DNA of 64,000 bases from Phymorhynchus buccinoides (GCA_017654935.2 CM065690.1:14990777-15054776), one strand, 5' to 3'. Positions 32,505 through 43,502 are shown, counted from the first letter of the stretch. Notes: a model not told the origin generated them from the letters alone. Program-made: numbers and translations.

Positions 32505-33390
32505 GAATGTAACATTTTCGTGAGGCTGTACTAGATGAACATGTTTCCTGCCAATTTCTGACAACGGAACCAGTGTCACTGCCAATCTGGAACCCATACC
32601 ATAGCACATAGTAAAAACGAAAGTAGCCAAGGGCCGCTACTCTCTTATCCAGAAGTAGGCAGTTATCCCCCTTATTTCTGGTCACGCAGTCATTGACATG
32701 TCAAAGTTATTCGCATTTTTTCCAGCATCAGGATGGAGGATGGGAGGGACGCTTAAGTTGTTTTGAGTGTTGGTAAGTATTTAGTTAGAATAGATAGTAA
32801 GATTAATAAAAAAAATCTACCAATCTATTCCAACCATACTGACCAACACTCAAAACAATAGCAGATTCCCATAGAGGAGGAGGGTGATGCTAAAGCGACA
32901 GACACCCGATAGATCATAATAATACATATATGATCATATAATCCATTGACCATCATGAAGCATAGGATTGATAAATCCTAATACATGTATGACTAATTAA
33001 TACATTTTCCTTGTAGATCATGAAAATGATATCCCAAAGTAATAAACACAACTTGCGTCAGAGAGAAAACGGGGTATGCGCCACAACTCTGTTGCTGAAA
33101 AAGATATGGTCCGAACATCTAGAGGACACATCCCTCAAGTAGAAAAATGTGAATGACTTTGACAGGTCAATCAGACCACGTGACCAGAAGTAAGGGGGAT
33201 AACTGCCTACTTCCGGATAAGAGAGTAACTTTCATTTTTAATGGTATGGGTTCCAGATTGGGAGTGAATATGACTGTTGTTTGAATGTTGGTCAGTATGG
33301 TTGGAATAGATTGTAACATTTTCATGAGGCTGTGCTTGATGAACATGTTCCTTGCCAATTTCTGACAACGAAACCAGTGTTTTTGTTGTG
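32505..33390. repeat. Complex foldback with inverted and direct segments
   Basis: 32509-32575 ('atgaacatgtttcctgccaa') is repeated directly at 33308-33380. 32580-32720 ('aggcagttatcccccttatt') is inverted at 33165-33270. 32761-32808 and 32815-32860 form an inner inverted pair ('accaacactcaaaacaa'). Probably a decayed foldback transposon. No coding frame. Confidence 0.6.
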
Positions 33391-33686
33391 TTGTTGGCAA
33401 TGAAAACATGTTAACACAATGTGAATTGAAGAAAAAAAATTATTTCATTGATAATTGGTAGTCTGTGGGGCACTACTTTGAGTGAAAACCCTTGTTGGCA
33501 GTTCAGATACATTCAATTAACCATTCACTCATCTAGCATAATTCGCCCAAGACATCACGTACTCTACACTCCCACCAAATGCAAAATCATTCACTGCCAA
33601 GTACCCTGACAAGTGTTTGTCTATTTTTAGAGCTTATGTGACTGCTCCTTCCGTTCAAGCAAAGCATGCACACTCGAAAAAATAGT

Positions 33687-33860
33687 TACCGTATTTTACG
33701 GACTATAAGGCGATACTTTTTTCCCTAGACTGAGACCCCTGGGCCTTATAATGTGACTGATGAAATAATAAGAAAATATAATAACAAAATGTGAATTTGT
33801 GTAAAATTTAGGGGGTGCGACTTATAATCAGGTGCGCCTTGTAGACCATAAAATACAGTA
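33687..33860. mobile_element. TACCGTATTTT-family MITE, canonical copy
   Basis: 174 bp, TACCGTATTTTACGGAC to 'gaccataaaatacagta', with inner arms 'ataaggcgatactttt' and 'gcgccttgtag'. This is the simplest complete member in the window. Confidence 0.8.
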
Positions 33861-34501
33861 CTCCCTTCTTGTCGGTTGAGATGCAACAGACAACCAAAAG
33901 TACATGGCGTTAGAAGAGTTCACTGTATTTACTCACTCGGGACTGGCCGAATTATTTCCCCTTGTTCTGTGGGGACTGGGCATTTGACTAGGTTCGTAAA
34001 ATATTCACCAAAACCAAGTTATGAAGAGTTAAGGCATCAATATTTTCAAAAAAGATTAGCAACACCATGCACTAAACGATCGTAAAATATCAGATTCCTT
34101 ACCTTCGTCGTTTGTCTCCTATTGACGAAAACAGCTAACACATAGAAAGAAGGAAAATTTCACATTCCGATCTTTGACCCCCCTCTACAACCAAAGCTGA
34201 ATGTAAACTATGCAATGATTGGTTGATTTCAAGAGAGGCAAGGTCTAAGCAAACTGAAAATAGGTTATGACTTTGCACCGGAAAGGTGGTTACACGCCAA
34301 AAATCAAAACCTTGAAAACTCTTATGAGCCGGAGCCGGGCCATTCGTCCTAAATGGTTGTGCGAGCCATGAGCCGGATCCGGCTCATTCGCCCCGAGTGA
34401 GTTAACTGTAAAGAATCATACACAGACCTGCTTACTCTTATAATGAACAACCTGGAATTTGCCACAGAAAAACCTGGAATTTGAGGAGAAAAAAACAGAA
34501 T
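33861..34501. other. Intron sequence, nothing recognised
   Basis: No family member or exon is supported. A consensus donor on the minus strand near 34103 (AAG|GTAAGG) has no convincing exon behind it. Confidence 0.4.
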
Positions 34502-34735
34502 TCACATCGCAATGTCGCTTATGCCACCATGCGAAATTTTGAAGTCCACGTTGCAGCACTTGCAGTGTGCACGCTCGTCTCCCAAACGCGAACTTGTTAC
34601 TCCTGGCACTTTCAAATACTTTTGAGAAAACTTCTGCTTCACTTTTGGCTGTTTCACCCTATCACTGCTGTCGTTTGTCGAAGATTTCTGGTGCTTGCCG
34701 CCTGCGGTTGACTTGCCTGACAACATGTTTGGCGC
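34502..34735 (-). pseudogene. Transposase-type (BED/TTF-like) zinc-finger remnant
   Basis: The minus-strand frame encodes SQKYLKVPGVTSSRLGDERA, then HCKCCNVDFKISHGGISDIA, ending at a stop. C-x2-C followed by D-F-x-I-x-H-G-G-x-S-D-I is the N-terminal zinc finger seen in many hAT-like and related transposase genes and their domesticated relatives. The His pair that should follow is cut off by the stop at about 34502. No transposase core is found nearby. Confidence 0.5.
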
Positions 34736-35479
34736 AAAACTACAACCCTTGCATCTATTCATACAAATGGAAACAAATAATAGACAGTTTTCCGAAATCC
34801 AAGGATTTTCAGCGTCCACACGGAATTTATTATTTGACCCAGAATTTTTGCAAATTCCCGGGATAATTCCGGCAAAACCGGGAGGGAAAACAGGTCTGTA
34901 TACAACAAACAAACAACTACATGACAAGTATAAAGTGACGTTATTTTATTCACAAGAGACAAAAACAAAACTACTGGATATTTCGGCGAACGCGCCTTTA
35001 GCAACATAGACAAACAAGAAAGCAGCAAATATAGCAAAAGGAGCAAAAAGCAGGCAACAAAAGGACAAAAAAACAACAAGATCAAAATTAAAAAAACAAT
35101 ACTTCCCCTCTACAGTCCAATGCGTAAATGATACAACTAAGTTGAAACCAAAGAGCAAGGCATGCATTTGTGAACACAAATCAGGAGGAAAAAAGAAAAG
35201 AGAAGAAAGACAGAAAGAAAAAATGTTCGAGAGATGTTGGGGACAGTGAGTACGCAATCAGATGTGAGTCCCATACAAATGCCCCCAAATTCAAAATGAG
35301 ACCGAGACTTTGAAGAGCAGCCTCAATTTGAATTTGGGGGCATTTGTATGTGGGCACACCTGGTTAGAAAAAATCAAGGGACTTAAAGGTGCTGGGTCAG
35401 TGTGTCTTTAAAGTCCACAGACCTGGAACAGGCACATGGGGGTATTATAATACCAAGAAAGTTGTTGGCTTACCCTGAC
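34736..35479. other. Intron sequence with a short hairpin
   Basis: A near-perfect inverted pair at about 35268-35290 and 35328-35349 ('acaaatgcccccaaattcaa' and its complement) could form a hairpin with a loop of about 40 nt. Otherwise AT-rich and unremarkable. Confidence 0.45.
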
Positions 35480-36140
35480 TAAAAGACTCCAGGGATCATC
35501 CCAACAGCGGAAGCACTTGAACACTATGGTACAAATGCATCAGCTAGGGATGAGAACATTACGTGTGTGACCGTTTTTTGATTACCCCACCACGTGGGCA
35601 GCCACACTCCGTCTTTAGGGGATACCAGGAAAGTCCCGTTTTTTTAATATTAAAGACCCACCACGCCAATTTGTATTTTCCCTCTCTTGCTCGGAATATT
35701 TCTTAAGATTTCTTACCAGCGAGAGAGGGAAAACATGTGAAAACGCTGATTTTCACATATCTGCATGGTGGGTCTTTAAGCGTAGAATAATTAATTTGCA
35801 TAAGATATTATGTGGTTAGACTGGAAACTCTTTCAGTAACAACAAAAGAGCAACAACAACAAAAAGGAGACTGAAAAAGGATGCCCTGAATACCAAGGAG
35901 TCTACCATATTGAGGTGACATTAGGTTAGGTTCAGCTGTACATAATGATATCAATGAAATATGAATGGCCGGGTGTGTTCGGAATTGTCTTTCACTGAAT
36001 TACATGGGTGCTCCTCCGAAGTCAGAGTGTGGCTGTCCACGTGGCAGGGTAATCAAAAACGGTCACACACGTAATGTTGTGCATTTGTACCATAGTGTTC
36101 AAGTGCTTCGGCTGTTGGGATGATCCCTGGAGTCTTTCAA
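35480..36140. repeat. Inverted repeat, ~130-bp arms
   Basis: 35480-35625 ('tgatcccaacagcgg...') and 36016-36140 ('ccactcacg'-side complement) are inverted copies. They share 'atcatcccaacagc'-type and 'taccctgccacgtgg'-type motifs, with 'gtcacacacgtaatgtt' on one arm. The MITE at 35651-35780 lies in the spacer. Confidence 0.6.
35651..35780. mobile_element. MITE with TTAAAGACCCACCACG ends
   Basis: Left end 'ttaaagacccaccacgcc', right end 'atggtgggtctttaa'; the interior has 'ttcttaagatttcttaccag'. A second copy at 52595-52728 lies beside exon 52542-52420. Confidence 0.65.
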
Positions 36141-36298
36141 GCCAGGGAACGACGACAACAACAACATGGGTGCTTCTATAAAATCCTGAATAACATGAAT
36201 GAAGTACATGGGTCCAGAGCCGACTAGGGTACACGGTAGGATTATAGTTGGGGGTTGAAGGGAGGAATGCCACCCAGAATCTGAAGGCGTAATGCTAT

Positions 36299-36708
36299 TT
36301 GGTAAAGGTCAAGATGTGCCACCCCCCCTACATTTCTCGCTTAATTGTATTTTTCCGTTTTTGCCTTTCTTGCCATACATAAAGCTGTATTTTATGAACA
36401 TTTTTAGCTAATAACCTTTTTGGAATACTAACCCTAGCCCTAACCCTAACCCTACCTCCCACCCTATAAGACGAAAAAACGCAACGAACCACAACTGTGA
36501 CAAATCGCGGTGTACTGCAGTACATAGTGGGGGGTAGGGTTAGGTTTAGGGCTAGGGTTAGGGCTAGGGTTAGTATTCCAAAAAGGTTATTAGCTAAAAA
36601 TGTTCCTAAAATACAGCTTTATGTTTGGTAAGAAAGGCAAAAACATAAAATTTCAATTAACCGAGAAATGCAGGGGGGGTGGCACATCTTTACCTTTACC
36701 TGCTATTT
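36299..36708. repeat. Foldback with telomere-like repeats facing each other
   Basis: The left arm has 'aagatgtgccacccccc', 'aaagctgtattttatgaac' and 'actaaccctagccctaaccc'; the right arm is the inverted copy with 'ggttagggctagggttag'. The arms are about 165 bp. The centre contains a shared inverted 'gtactgcagtac' palindrome. A second member lies at 51404-51833. Confidence 0.75.
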
Positions 36709-36931
36709 TTTAGGAAATGAATAGGCTCTCCTTGAAGCAAAGTACAAAGCTAAGATATAACAGATGGTAGTATTAGTATTACTATAAATATGGTGGTAAA
36801 GGTAAAATGCATTAAGGCGCTCTTCCGCAGATCCCCAATGTCTACAGTGACAGAATAGTCAAGTGTGACTGTGGTCACATACAGGAAGGAAGGAAGGAAG
36901 CTCACTCCCTATTTTTCGTCATAAAGAAACC

Positions 36932-37100
36932 TACCATATTTATCGGACTATTAGGCGCCACACACACACACACACACACACATACCAAATTTCGGATTTT
37001 GTTATTATATGTTCTTACTATTTTATCAGTCACATTATAAGACGCAGGGGTCTGAGTCTGGGGAAAAAGTATCGCCTTACAGGCCAAAAAAACTATGGTA
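36932..37100. mobile_element. TACCGTATTTT-family MITE with internal (CA)n
   Basis: 'taccatatttatcggactat' to 'ggccaaaaaaactatggta'. A (CA)n tract sits just inside the left arm at 36960-36983. Confidence 0.7.
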
Positions 37101-37339
37101 AGTTCAGGCAGAGGCCATTGGAAAAACAAACTGAATTCAGGCAGATAATGGTGTCAGCATAGGTGCATCCAGAAGTCATGGCCTGGAATGTGGTCTCGCC
37201 CCCTTTGAGCGTAAGGAGTTCAGAGCCACAACACTTGATTAAGACGGGATTCTGTGAAGCCTTTCCGTCATCCAGCTCTCCCTAGAGTTTCTCTACACTA
37301 TGTAGGAAAAATAAACAGTGATCATGCTAACTGGTAATT

Positions 37340-38349
37340 ATCCATAAAATACCATAAAAATGTCAGTCCAGAATCTTTTGTTTGCAAAAATTAAGAAATA
37401 TTGGTGTCTCTACAGATGTTCTTAAAACCTATTATCGCTGTTGCATTGAGTCTGTCCTCACTGTTTCTTTTATGTGTTGGTATGGAAGTTTGAGTGTAAG
37501 GAGTAAGCGTGTGCTGAGTGATACGGTGAATGTGTGCAGTAAGGTTGTGGGTGCGAGGCAAAAGAGTTTGCAAGAGCTGTATGATGAGTGAGTGGAGCGA
37601 AAGGCGAGGCAGATTGTGAATGATGATAGTCATGTCCTAGCTCAGTACTATGAGCTGTTGCCTTCAGGGCGCAGATTCAGAACCCTCAAGCTCAAAAATC
37701 ATTTGTTCCGCAGTCCATCCATCTTTTGAATTCCCGAATCAATGTTCAGTCCATCCATTTTTCCAGTGGTTGCGCATGTGTGTGTATATATATAATTGTG
37801 TGTGTGTGTGTGTGTATGTGTGTGAGTGTGTGTATGCGGGTGATGAGGGTAGGGGTAGGAGTGTGTGTGTGTGCTTTTTTTGTGCAATACTTATAATATG
37901 TATAATATGTGAATATACTGGTTTGCCATGCTTTCTTAAAGAGATACATGTATAATTAATTATTCATGATTTGTAATATTTGTGATACAGTGATCTTAAT
38001 TTGAATGCTTCTAATGTAATCCCATTTTAAAGAGATGTATACGGTAATTTATTCATGATGTGTAGCGATACTCTGTGATATGGTGGTCTAGGTTGATATG
38101 GTAGTCTTGGTTTGAATGCTCATAATCTGATCCCATGTATCTTACTGTTACTATCTTAATATTAGGCCTATGTTATTATGCTTCTGTTGATTGACTGCTT
38201 TAAATATGTTCCTAATTTAATCCCATGTGTTTTAATGTTATTGTGCTTTCTGCAATTGTTATGTGATATGTTTTTAAAATGATTTGATGTTGCACCTGAA
38301 TGTAATTTCTCTGTTGAGATAATAAAGTATACTTGACTTGACTTGACTT
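37340..38349 (+). mobile_element. LINE 3' end (reverse-transcriptase C-terminus plus 3' UTR)
   Basis: A 5'-truncated non-LTR retrotransposon. The coding remnant is at 37382-37728. The 3' UTR runs to 38349, with a (GT)n tract at 37795-37830, and ends 'gataataaagtatacttgac' with a TTGAC-reiterated tail. The same 3' end type is seen at 8590-8605. Confidence 0.8.
37382..37728 (+). pseudogene. LINE reverse-transcriptase C-terminal fragment with one nonsense codon
   Basis: Encodes LRNIGVSTDVLKTYYRCCIE, then SVLTVSFMCWYGSLSVRSK and VVGARQKSLQELYDE. After a TGA at 37589-37591 it continues in the same frame: VERKARQIVNDDSHVLAQYY, then ELLPSGRRFRTLKLKNHLF. I-E-S-V-L-T, C-W-Y-G and L-L-P-S-G-R-R-F-R are conserved at the end of reverse-transcriptase proteins of fish and invertebrate LINEs. 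It is broken by the single stop and by 5' truncation. Confidence 0.8.
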
Positions 38350-38457
38350 ATTACAAAACCAGAATACTGAAAAAAACATTGACCTGTTGGTCCCTGGTGA
38401 TTCATCTTTGCTAGGACTGGTACATGGTTTTACCAGAGACCTTGATATTGTGGGTTT

Positions 38458-38608
38458 TACTGTATTTTCCAGACTATAAAGCGCATCTTATTATAAGATA
38501 TGAATTTTACACAAAATTCAGATTTTGTTATTATATTTTCTTACTGAGTCATAATATTGTAAGGCGCAGGGGGAAAAGTATCTCCTTGTGTCAAAAAAAA
38601 ACCCGGTA
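38458..38608. mobile_element. TACCGTATTTT-family MITE
   Basis: Starts 'tactgtattttccagactat'; the right end is partly eroded ('aaaacccggta'). Confidence 0.6.
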
Positions 38609-38717
38609 CTGGTTTCTCTTTTCCTGGGACTGATTCCTGATACAGGTTAATCATCGATGGGACTAGTTTTCAACATTTCAAGCGCAATCGCTGATAAAAT
38701 GTAGAATTGCATGTGAC

Positions 38718-38870
38718 TACCGTATTTTTCGGATTATATGGTGCACCCCCCAAATTTTCACAAAATGTCGTTCTATTTTCTTACAAATTTATTAGTCATA
38801 TTATAAGATGTGTGGTGTCTCAGAGCCTGGAAAAGGTATCGTATCGCCTTACAGGCCGAAAAATATGGCA
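38718..38870. mobile_element. TACCGTATTTT-family MITE abutting a damaged exon
   Basis: TACCGTATTTTTCGGAT to 'aggccgaaaaatatggc'. Its right end is within about 5 bp of the donor of the four-Cys exon 38983-38876, so the downstream intron starts inside the MITE. Confidence 0.7.
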
Positions 38871-38875
38871 CTTAC

Positions 38876-38983
38876 TGCATTCGAAGATGTCGGAACCGGT
38901 GTTTTCACATATGGAACCAGAGCGGCAGTTGTTCACACTACCATTACTGTCGGGATTAGGACAGGTCTGTCTCACCAGGTATT
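38876..38983 (-). pseudogene. Four-Cys exon with lost acceptor AG (probable dead or skipped exon)
   Basis: 108-nt open segment encoding YLVRQTCPNPDSNGSVNNCR, then SGSICENTGSDIFEC, paralogous to exon 29952-29842 (about 80% DNA identity by eye). Cys spacing is C-x11-C-x5-C-x9-C. The donor GTAAGT is excellent. The acceptor reads TTTTCAACAA where the paralogue has TTTTCAACAG. No other nearby AG restores the phase-1 entry. The frame has no stop, so the loss is probably recent. Since it would be phase 1-1, skipping keeps the protein in frame. Confidence 0.7.
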
Positions 38984-39144
38984 TTGTTGAAAACATTCAT
39001 GTGAATGTCAATGTGAATGCAGTGACACACACACACATGTTCACACAACGCATGCACGCACATGTGACATATCATTGTTCCCACACACTGCTAATCTCCC
39101 ACACCACTGTTTTTGTGAGTGTGCATTGCACATGTAGCTATAGG

Positions 39145-39360
39145 CCTTTGCAACTAGGGTTATTAACGCCCTTGACAGTGAGAGTAATTGCTCTTGCTGG
39201 TCAGTACTGACAAGGGCATTCACTCTTGCGAAAGGCAGCCATTTAGTAGCATCAAATAGGTGTTATTGGCGAGCGTTATCCCCCTGTCTGGTCAGTACTG
39301 AACCATCTTCCCCAACCCTCCAAGGGCATTCACTTTTGCAAAAGGTGTTCGTTGCAGACC
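39145..39360. repeat. Repeat related to 26850-27060 / 30935-31150
   Basis: 'ctagggttattaacgccctt' and 'gcattcactcttgcgaaagg' match, inverted, the intron part of the segmental duplications ('aagagtgaatgcccttttgg'). Confidence 0.55.
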
Positions 39361-39789
39361 CCAATATACTGGATGGGCTTGGGTGTGTGAGTGTGTATGT
39401 ATGTGTGTGTGCATGCGGGTGTGTGTTTGTGTGTGTATGTGTGTGTGCGTGTATGTGTGCGTGTGTGTGTGTGCATGCGCATGCGTTTATCTGGGTTTGA
39501 CAGACACAAACAGAGAGACATTTTGTGGGAAACGTGGGATGAGGGGCTAGTTGTATCATGGATGTAAAATTACAGTGTGGGACTAGCAGTATGTGGTAAA
39601 AATGGTATGCTTCCCACACACATAGCAGCACACGCACACACACGTGTGCATACACAGTGATCTACATGCACATCCGCATCCACACACACTCTCAAATACA
39701 TATACACTGTCGAACACACGCGCACACGCACACACACATCTACATGCACATTCACATACACACTCTCAAATACATATACACTGTTAATT

Positions 39790-39838
<49 letters not shown>

Positions 39839-39857
39839 TCTACAAAACACAACTCAC

Positions 39858-39950
39858 TGCAGACACTATTCTCGCAAACAGTTCCAGAAACGCAGTATCC
39901 CTGGGCGCCACTACCGTCGCTGATGGTGCATGCCCCACCCACTGTCACAC
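39858..39950 (-). CDS. Array exon 8 in transcript order (copy a): four-Cys module
   Basis: 93-nt phase 1-1 exon with acceptor ATGCATGTTTGTCAG and donor GTGAGT. It encodes [19 protein letters not shown], then [12 protein letters not shown] across the junction. Cys spacing is C-x11-C-x5-C-x4-C. On the transcript an (AC)n tract lies about 87 nt upstream and a (UG)n tract starts about 24 nt downstream. This copy matches the array consensus and is adjacent to the damaged exon 38983-38876. Confidence 0.9.
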
Positions 39951-40035
39951 CTGACAAACATGCATTTGAAGGTAGAATTTTATTCAAAGCAAAATGCAGA
40001 GAGAGAGATCAAAGAGAGAAAGAGAGAGAGAGACT

Positions 40036-40086
<51 letters not shown>

Positions 40087-40528
40087 GTGTGTGTGTGTGA
40101 AGTGTGTGTGTGTATGCCCAGCTGAGTGAGCGTGCATGTGTGTGTGTGTGAATATGTGTTAGGGGAGCTAGGTGGGTATGGGTGTAGCTACACTAGGCAA
40201 GGGTATGTGCAATATCACTTCTTTTTTAACAAAACAAATATTTTAAATCACACAAAAAAGAAAAAAGCCAGCTATCCACTTTATCATTTTTCTGACCATT
40301 TCATGTGAGAACATGTAATGTAATTTGCTCTTGATCGACATGAAAAATGTATTCAGACTGACTGTCCATTTGAAGAAGAAAACATTGTCTTAAAACAACA
40401 TTAGCTCATTGAGTATTCACACCTACACACACACACACACATCTACAAGCACATCCACATACACTCTCAAATACATATACACTGTCAAACACACACACAC
40501 ACACACAGTTCTACAAAACACAACTCAC

Positions 40529-40621
40529 TGCAGACACTATTCTCGCAAACAGTTCCAGAAACGCAGTATCCCTGGGCGCCACTACCGTCGCTGATGGTGC
40601 ATGCCCCACCCACTGCCACGC
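40529..40621 (-). CDS. Array exon 7 (copy b): four-Cys module
   Basis: 93 nt, same acceptor and donor as copy a. It differs at the second residue (VAVGG in place of VTVGG); all four Cys are kept. Flanked by (CA)n at 40491-40507 and (GT)n from 40705. Confidence 0.9.
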
Positions 40622-40705
40622 CTGACAAACATGCATTTGAAGGTAGAATTTTATTCAAAGCAAAATGCAGAGAGAGATCACAGAGAGAAAGAGAGAGAGA
40701 GACTC

Positions 40706-40736
<31 letters not shown>

Positions 40737-41226
40737 GTGTGCGTGTGTGTGTGTGTGTATAAAGTGTGTGTGTGTGTGTGTATAAAGTGTGTGTGTGTGT
40801 GTGTGTGTGTGTATAAAGTGTGTGTGTGTGTATGCCCAGCTGAGTGAGCGTGCATGTGTGTGTGCATATATGTGTTAAGGGGAGCTAGGTGGGTATGGGT
40901 GTAGCTACACTAGGCAAGGGTATGTGCAATCTCTTTTTTTTTTTAACAAAACAAATATCATTTTAAATCACACAAAAAAGAAAAAAGCCTGCCATCCACT
41001 TTATCATTTGTCTGACCATTTCATGTGAGAACATGTAACGTAATTTGCTCTTGATCGACATGAAAAATGTATTCAGACTGACTTGATTTGAAGAGGAAAA
41101 AAGTGTCTTAAAACAACATTAGCTCATGAGTATTCACACCTACACACATACACACACATACACACACACACACAAACACACATCTACATGCACATCCACA
41201 TACACTCTCAAATACATATACACTGT

Positions 41227-41265
<39 letters not shown>

Positions 41266-41293
41266 AGACACAGTTCTACAAAACACAACTCAC

Positions 41294-41386
41294 TGCAGAC
41301 ACTATTCTCGCAAACAGTTCCAGAAACGCAGTTTCCCTGGGCGCCACTACCGTCGCTGATGGTGCATGCCCCACCCACTGCCACGC
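41294..41386 (-). CDS. Array exon 6 (copy c): four-Cys module, Tyr-to-Asn variant
   Basis: 93 nt, intact splice sites. It reads VAVGG and has GAQGNC where the consensus is GAQGYC, changing the residue just before the second Cys. Flanked by (CA)n at 41229-41263 and (GT)n from 41473. Confidence 0.9.
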
Positions 41387-41959
41387 CTGACAAACATGCA
41401 TTTGAAGGTAGAATTTTATTCAAAGCAAAATGCAGAGAGAGAGATCACAGAGAGAAAGAGAGAGAGACTCAGTGTGTGTTTGTGTGTGTGTGTGCGTGTG
41501 CGTGTGTGTATAAAGTGTGTGTGTGTGTGTGTGTGCATAAAGTGTGTGTGTGTGTGTATGCCCAGCTGAGTGAGCGTGCATGTGTGTGTGCATATATGTG
41601 TTATGGGGAGCTAGGTGGGTATGGGTGTAGCTACACTAGTCAAGGGTATGTGCAATCTCTTTTTTTTTTAACAAAACAAATGTCATTTTAAATCACACAA
41701 AAAAGAAAAAAGCCAGCCATCCACTTTATCATTTGTCTGACCATTTCATGTGAGAACATGTAACGTAATTTGCTCTTGATCGACATGAAAAATGTATTCA
41801 GACTGACTGTTGATTTGAAGAGGAACAAATTGTCTTAAAACAACATTAGCTCATGAGTATTCATACCTACACACATACACACACACACACACACACATCT
41901 ACATGCACATCCACATACACTCTCAAATACATATACACTGTCAAACACAGACACACACA

Positions 41960-41994
<35 letters not shown>

Positions 41995-42020
41995 ACAGAG
42001 TTCTACAAAACACAACTCAC

Positions 42021-42113
42021 TGCAGACACTATTCTCGCAAACAGTTCCAGAAGCGCAGTATCCCTGGGCGCCACTACCGGAGCTGATGGTGCATGCCCCA
42101 CCCACTGTCACAC
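42021..42113 (-). CDS. Array exon 5 (copy d): four-Cys module, most divergent protein
   Basis: 93 nt, intact splice sites. It reads [15 protein letters not shown], so Asp-to-Ser (a two-base change) and Val-to-Ala relative to the consensus [15 protein letters not shown]. Flanked by (CA)n at 41943-41991 and (GT)n from 42200. The 981-bp TTAA-flanked insertion lies in the intron between this exon and copy e. Confidence 0.9.
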
Positions 42114-42513
42114 CTGACAAACATGCATTTGAAGGTAGAATTTTATTCAAAGCAAAATGCAGAGAGAGAGATCACAGAGAGAAAGAGAGAGAGAGGCTCA
42201 GTGTGTGTGTGTGTGTGTAAGTGTGTGCGTGTATGCATATGCCCAGCCGAGTGAGCGTGCATGTGTGTGTGCATATATGTGTTAAGGGGAGCTAGGTGGG
42301 TATGGGTGTAGCTACACTAGGCAAGGGTGTGTGTAATCTTTTTTTTTTAACAAAACAAATATTATTTTAAATCACACAAAAAAGAAAAAAGCCTGCCATC
42401 CACTTTATCATTTGTCTGACCATTTCATGTGAGAACATGTAACGTAATTTGCTCTTGATCGACATGAGAAATGTATTCAGACTGACTGTCGATTTGAAGA
42501 GGAAAAAAGTGTC

Positions 42514-43502
42514 TTAACCCTTTAGTTCCGTGAACGTTCAGAAAAAAACCGGATCGTAAATGCCGAGAACATTCGGGAACGTACGGATTCCATGTGGCCG
42601 CTTTGGGCGCTTCCATTTTGTTTCTATCACATGGCAGTCACGTGGACGCTTCAGCCTCGCTTTCGCAATAGATTACACTTCCGCCCTGTTGCTTGCAATG
42701 GCTTCTAGGCCGATTGGTTTGGAAGATATGAATTTTTGAAAATTAGTGACCGACTTAGGCATTTTCGCGATTTTTCCAATATGGATGACGAACAGTTATG
42801 GCGCCCATTGACTGAGGAAAGCGATGAATAGTCGTATTTTTGTGAAAGATGGGACTTATGAGATCGCGAAGTAATGAGTAAGGAAGTGTACTCTGACCTA
42901 TTTCGGCAACGAGCTTGTTTTTGTTCGATTGATGCAAATTTTTGAAGTCATGTTACTGACATCAGCATTTTCCCGACTTTTGCATCATGAATGACGAATC
43001 GTTATTGCATCCACTGAGCGATGACAGCGATGAAAATTGCTTTTTTTGTGAAAGATAGGAATGATAAGATCGTGAAGTGAAAGGGTAAGTGAATGATTTT
43101 GATCTACATTTCCATTTCAGTCGTCTTAGGCTTCACCAGTGGTGACCAGTCTGCAAAAAGTAGGCAGTGAATCTGTGTGTGTGTGTGTGTGCGTGTGCGT
43201 GTGTGTGCGTGTGCGTGTGTGTGTGTGTGTTGTGTCTAGTGAATGCAGTTTGCGACTACACTTTGGCATTTTGATTTTTTGTGTGGAGCCATGCATCCCC
43301 ATAACATCGTGAAATTCATTTCGCAAATCAGACAAACATCTCGGCAACACATTCAAAACAAAAAAACACTCATAATCTGCTAGGGTATATTTTATTTTAT
43401 TATTTTTCTGACGCTACCCCCCCTTTTGTGCGGAGTGACGTCCCTTGGGTTGGGATTTCAGAGGTGATTGAGCGCACAGAGCGTCAGGAATTAAAGGGTT
43501 AA
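42514..43502. mobile_element. TTAA-flanked (piggyBac-like) insertion inside the exon array
   Basis: The target TTAA is duplicated at 42514-42517 and 43499-43502. The ends are CCCTTTAGTTCC and, inverted, GGAATTAAAGGG. Sister array units keep the empty site ('gtcttaaaacaac'), which fixes the boundaries exactly. Inside, two tandemly related segments near 42780 and 42985 begin 'atggatgacgaacagttatg' and 'atgaatgacgaatcgttatt' (MDDE/MNDES...). They resemble duplicated 5' coding scraps but quickly reach stops. A (GT)n tract is at 43175-43230. Confidence 0.85.

Noticed and set aside
33861..34210. Possible extra exon ending at the AAG|GTAAGG donor near 34103 on the minus strand
   Set aside because: No acceptor gives a module-like phase-1 exon, and no Cys or FN3 pattern is present.
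34759..35257. Hydrophobic minus-strand frames resembling membrane segments
   Set aside because: They arise from A/T-rich sequence read as Phe/Leu; no conserved motif and the frames overlap one another.
36420..36600. Interstitial telomere marking a chromosome fusion
   Set aside because: The same sequence with the same arms occurs at 51404-51833, so it belongs to a dispersed foldback element.
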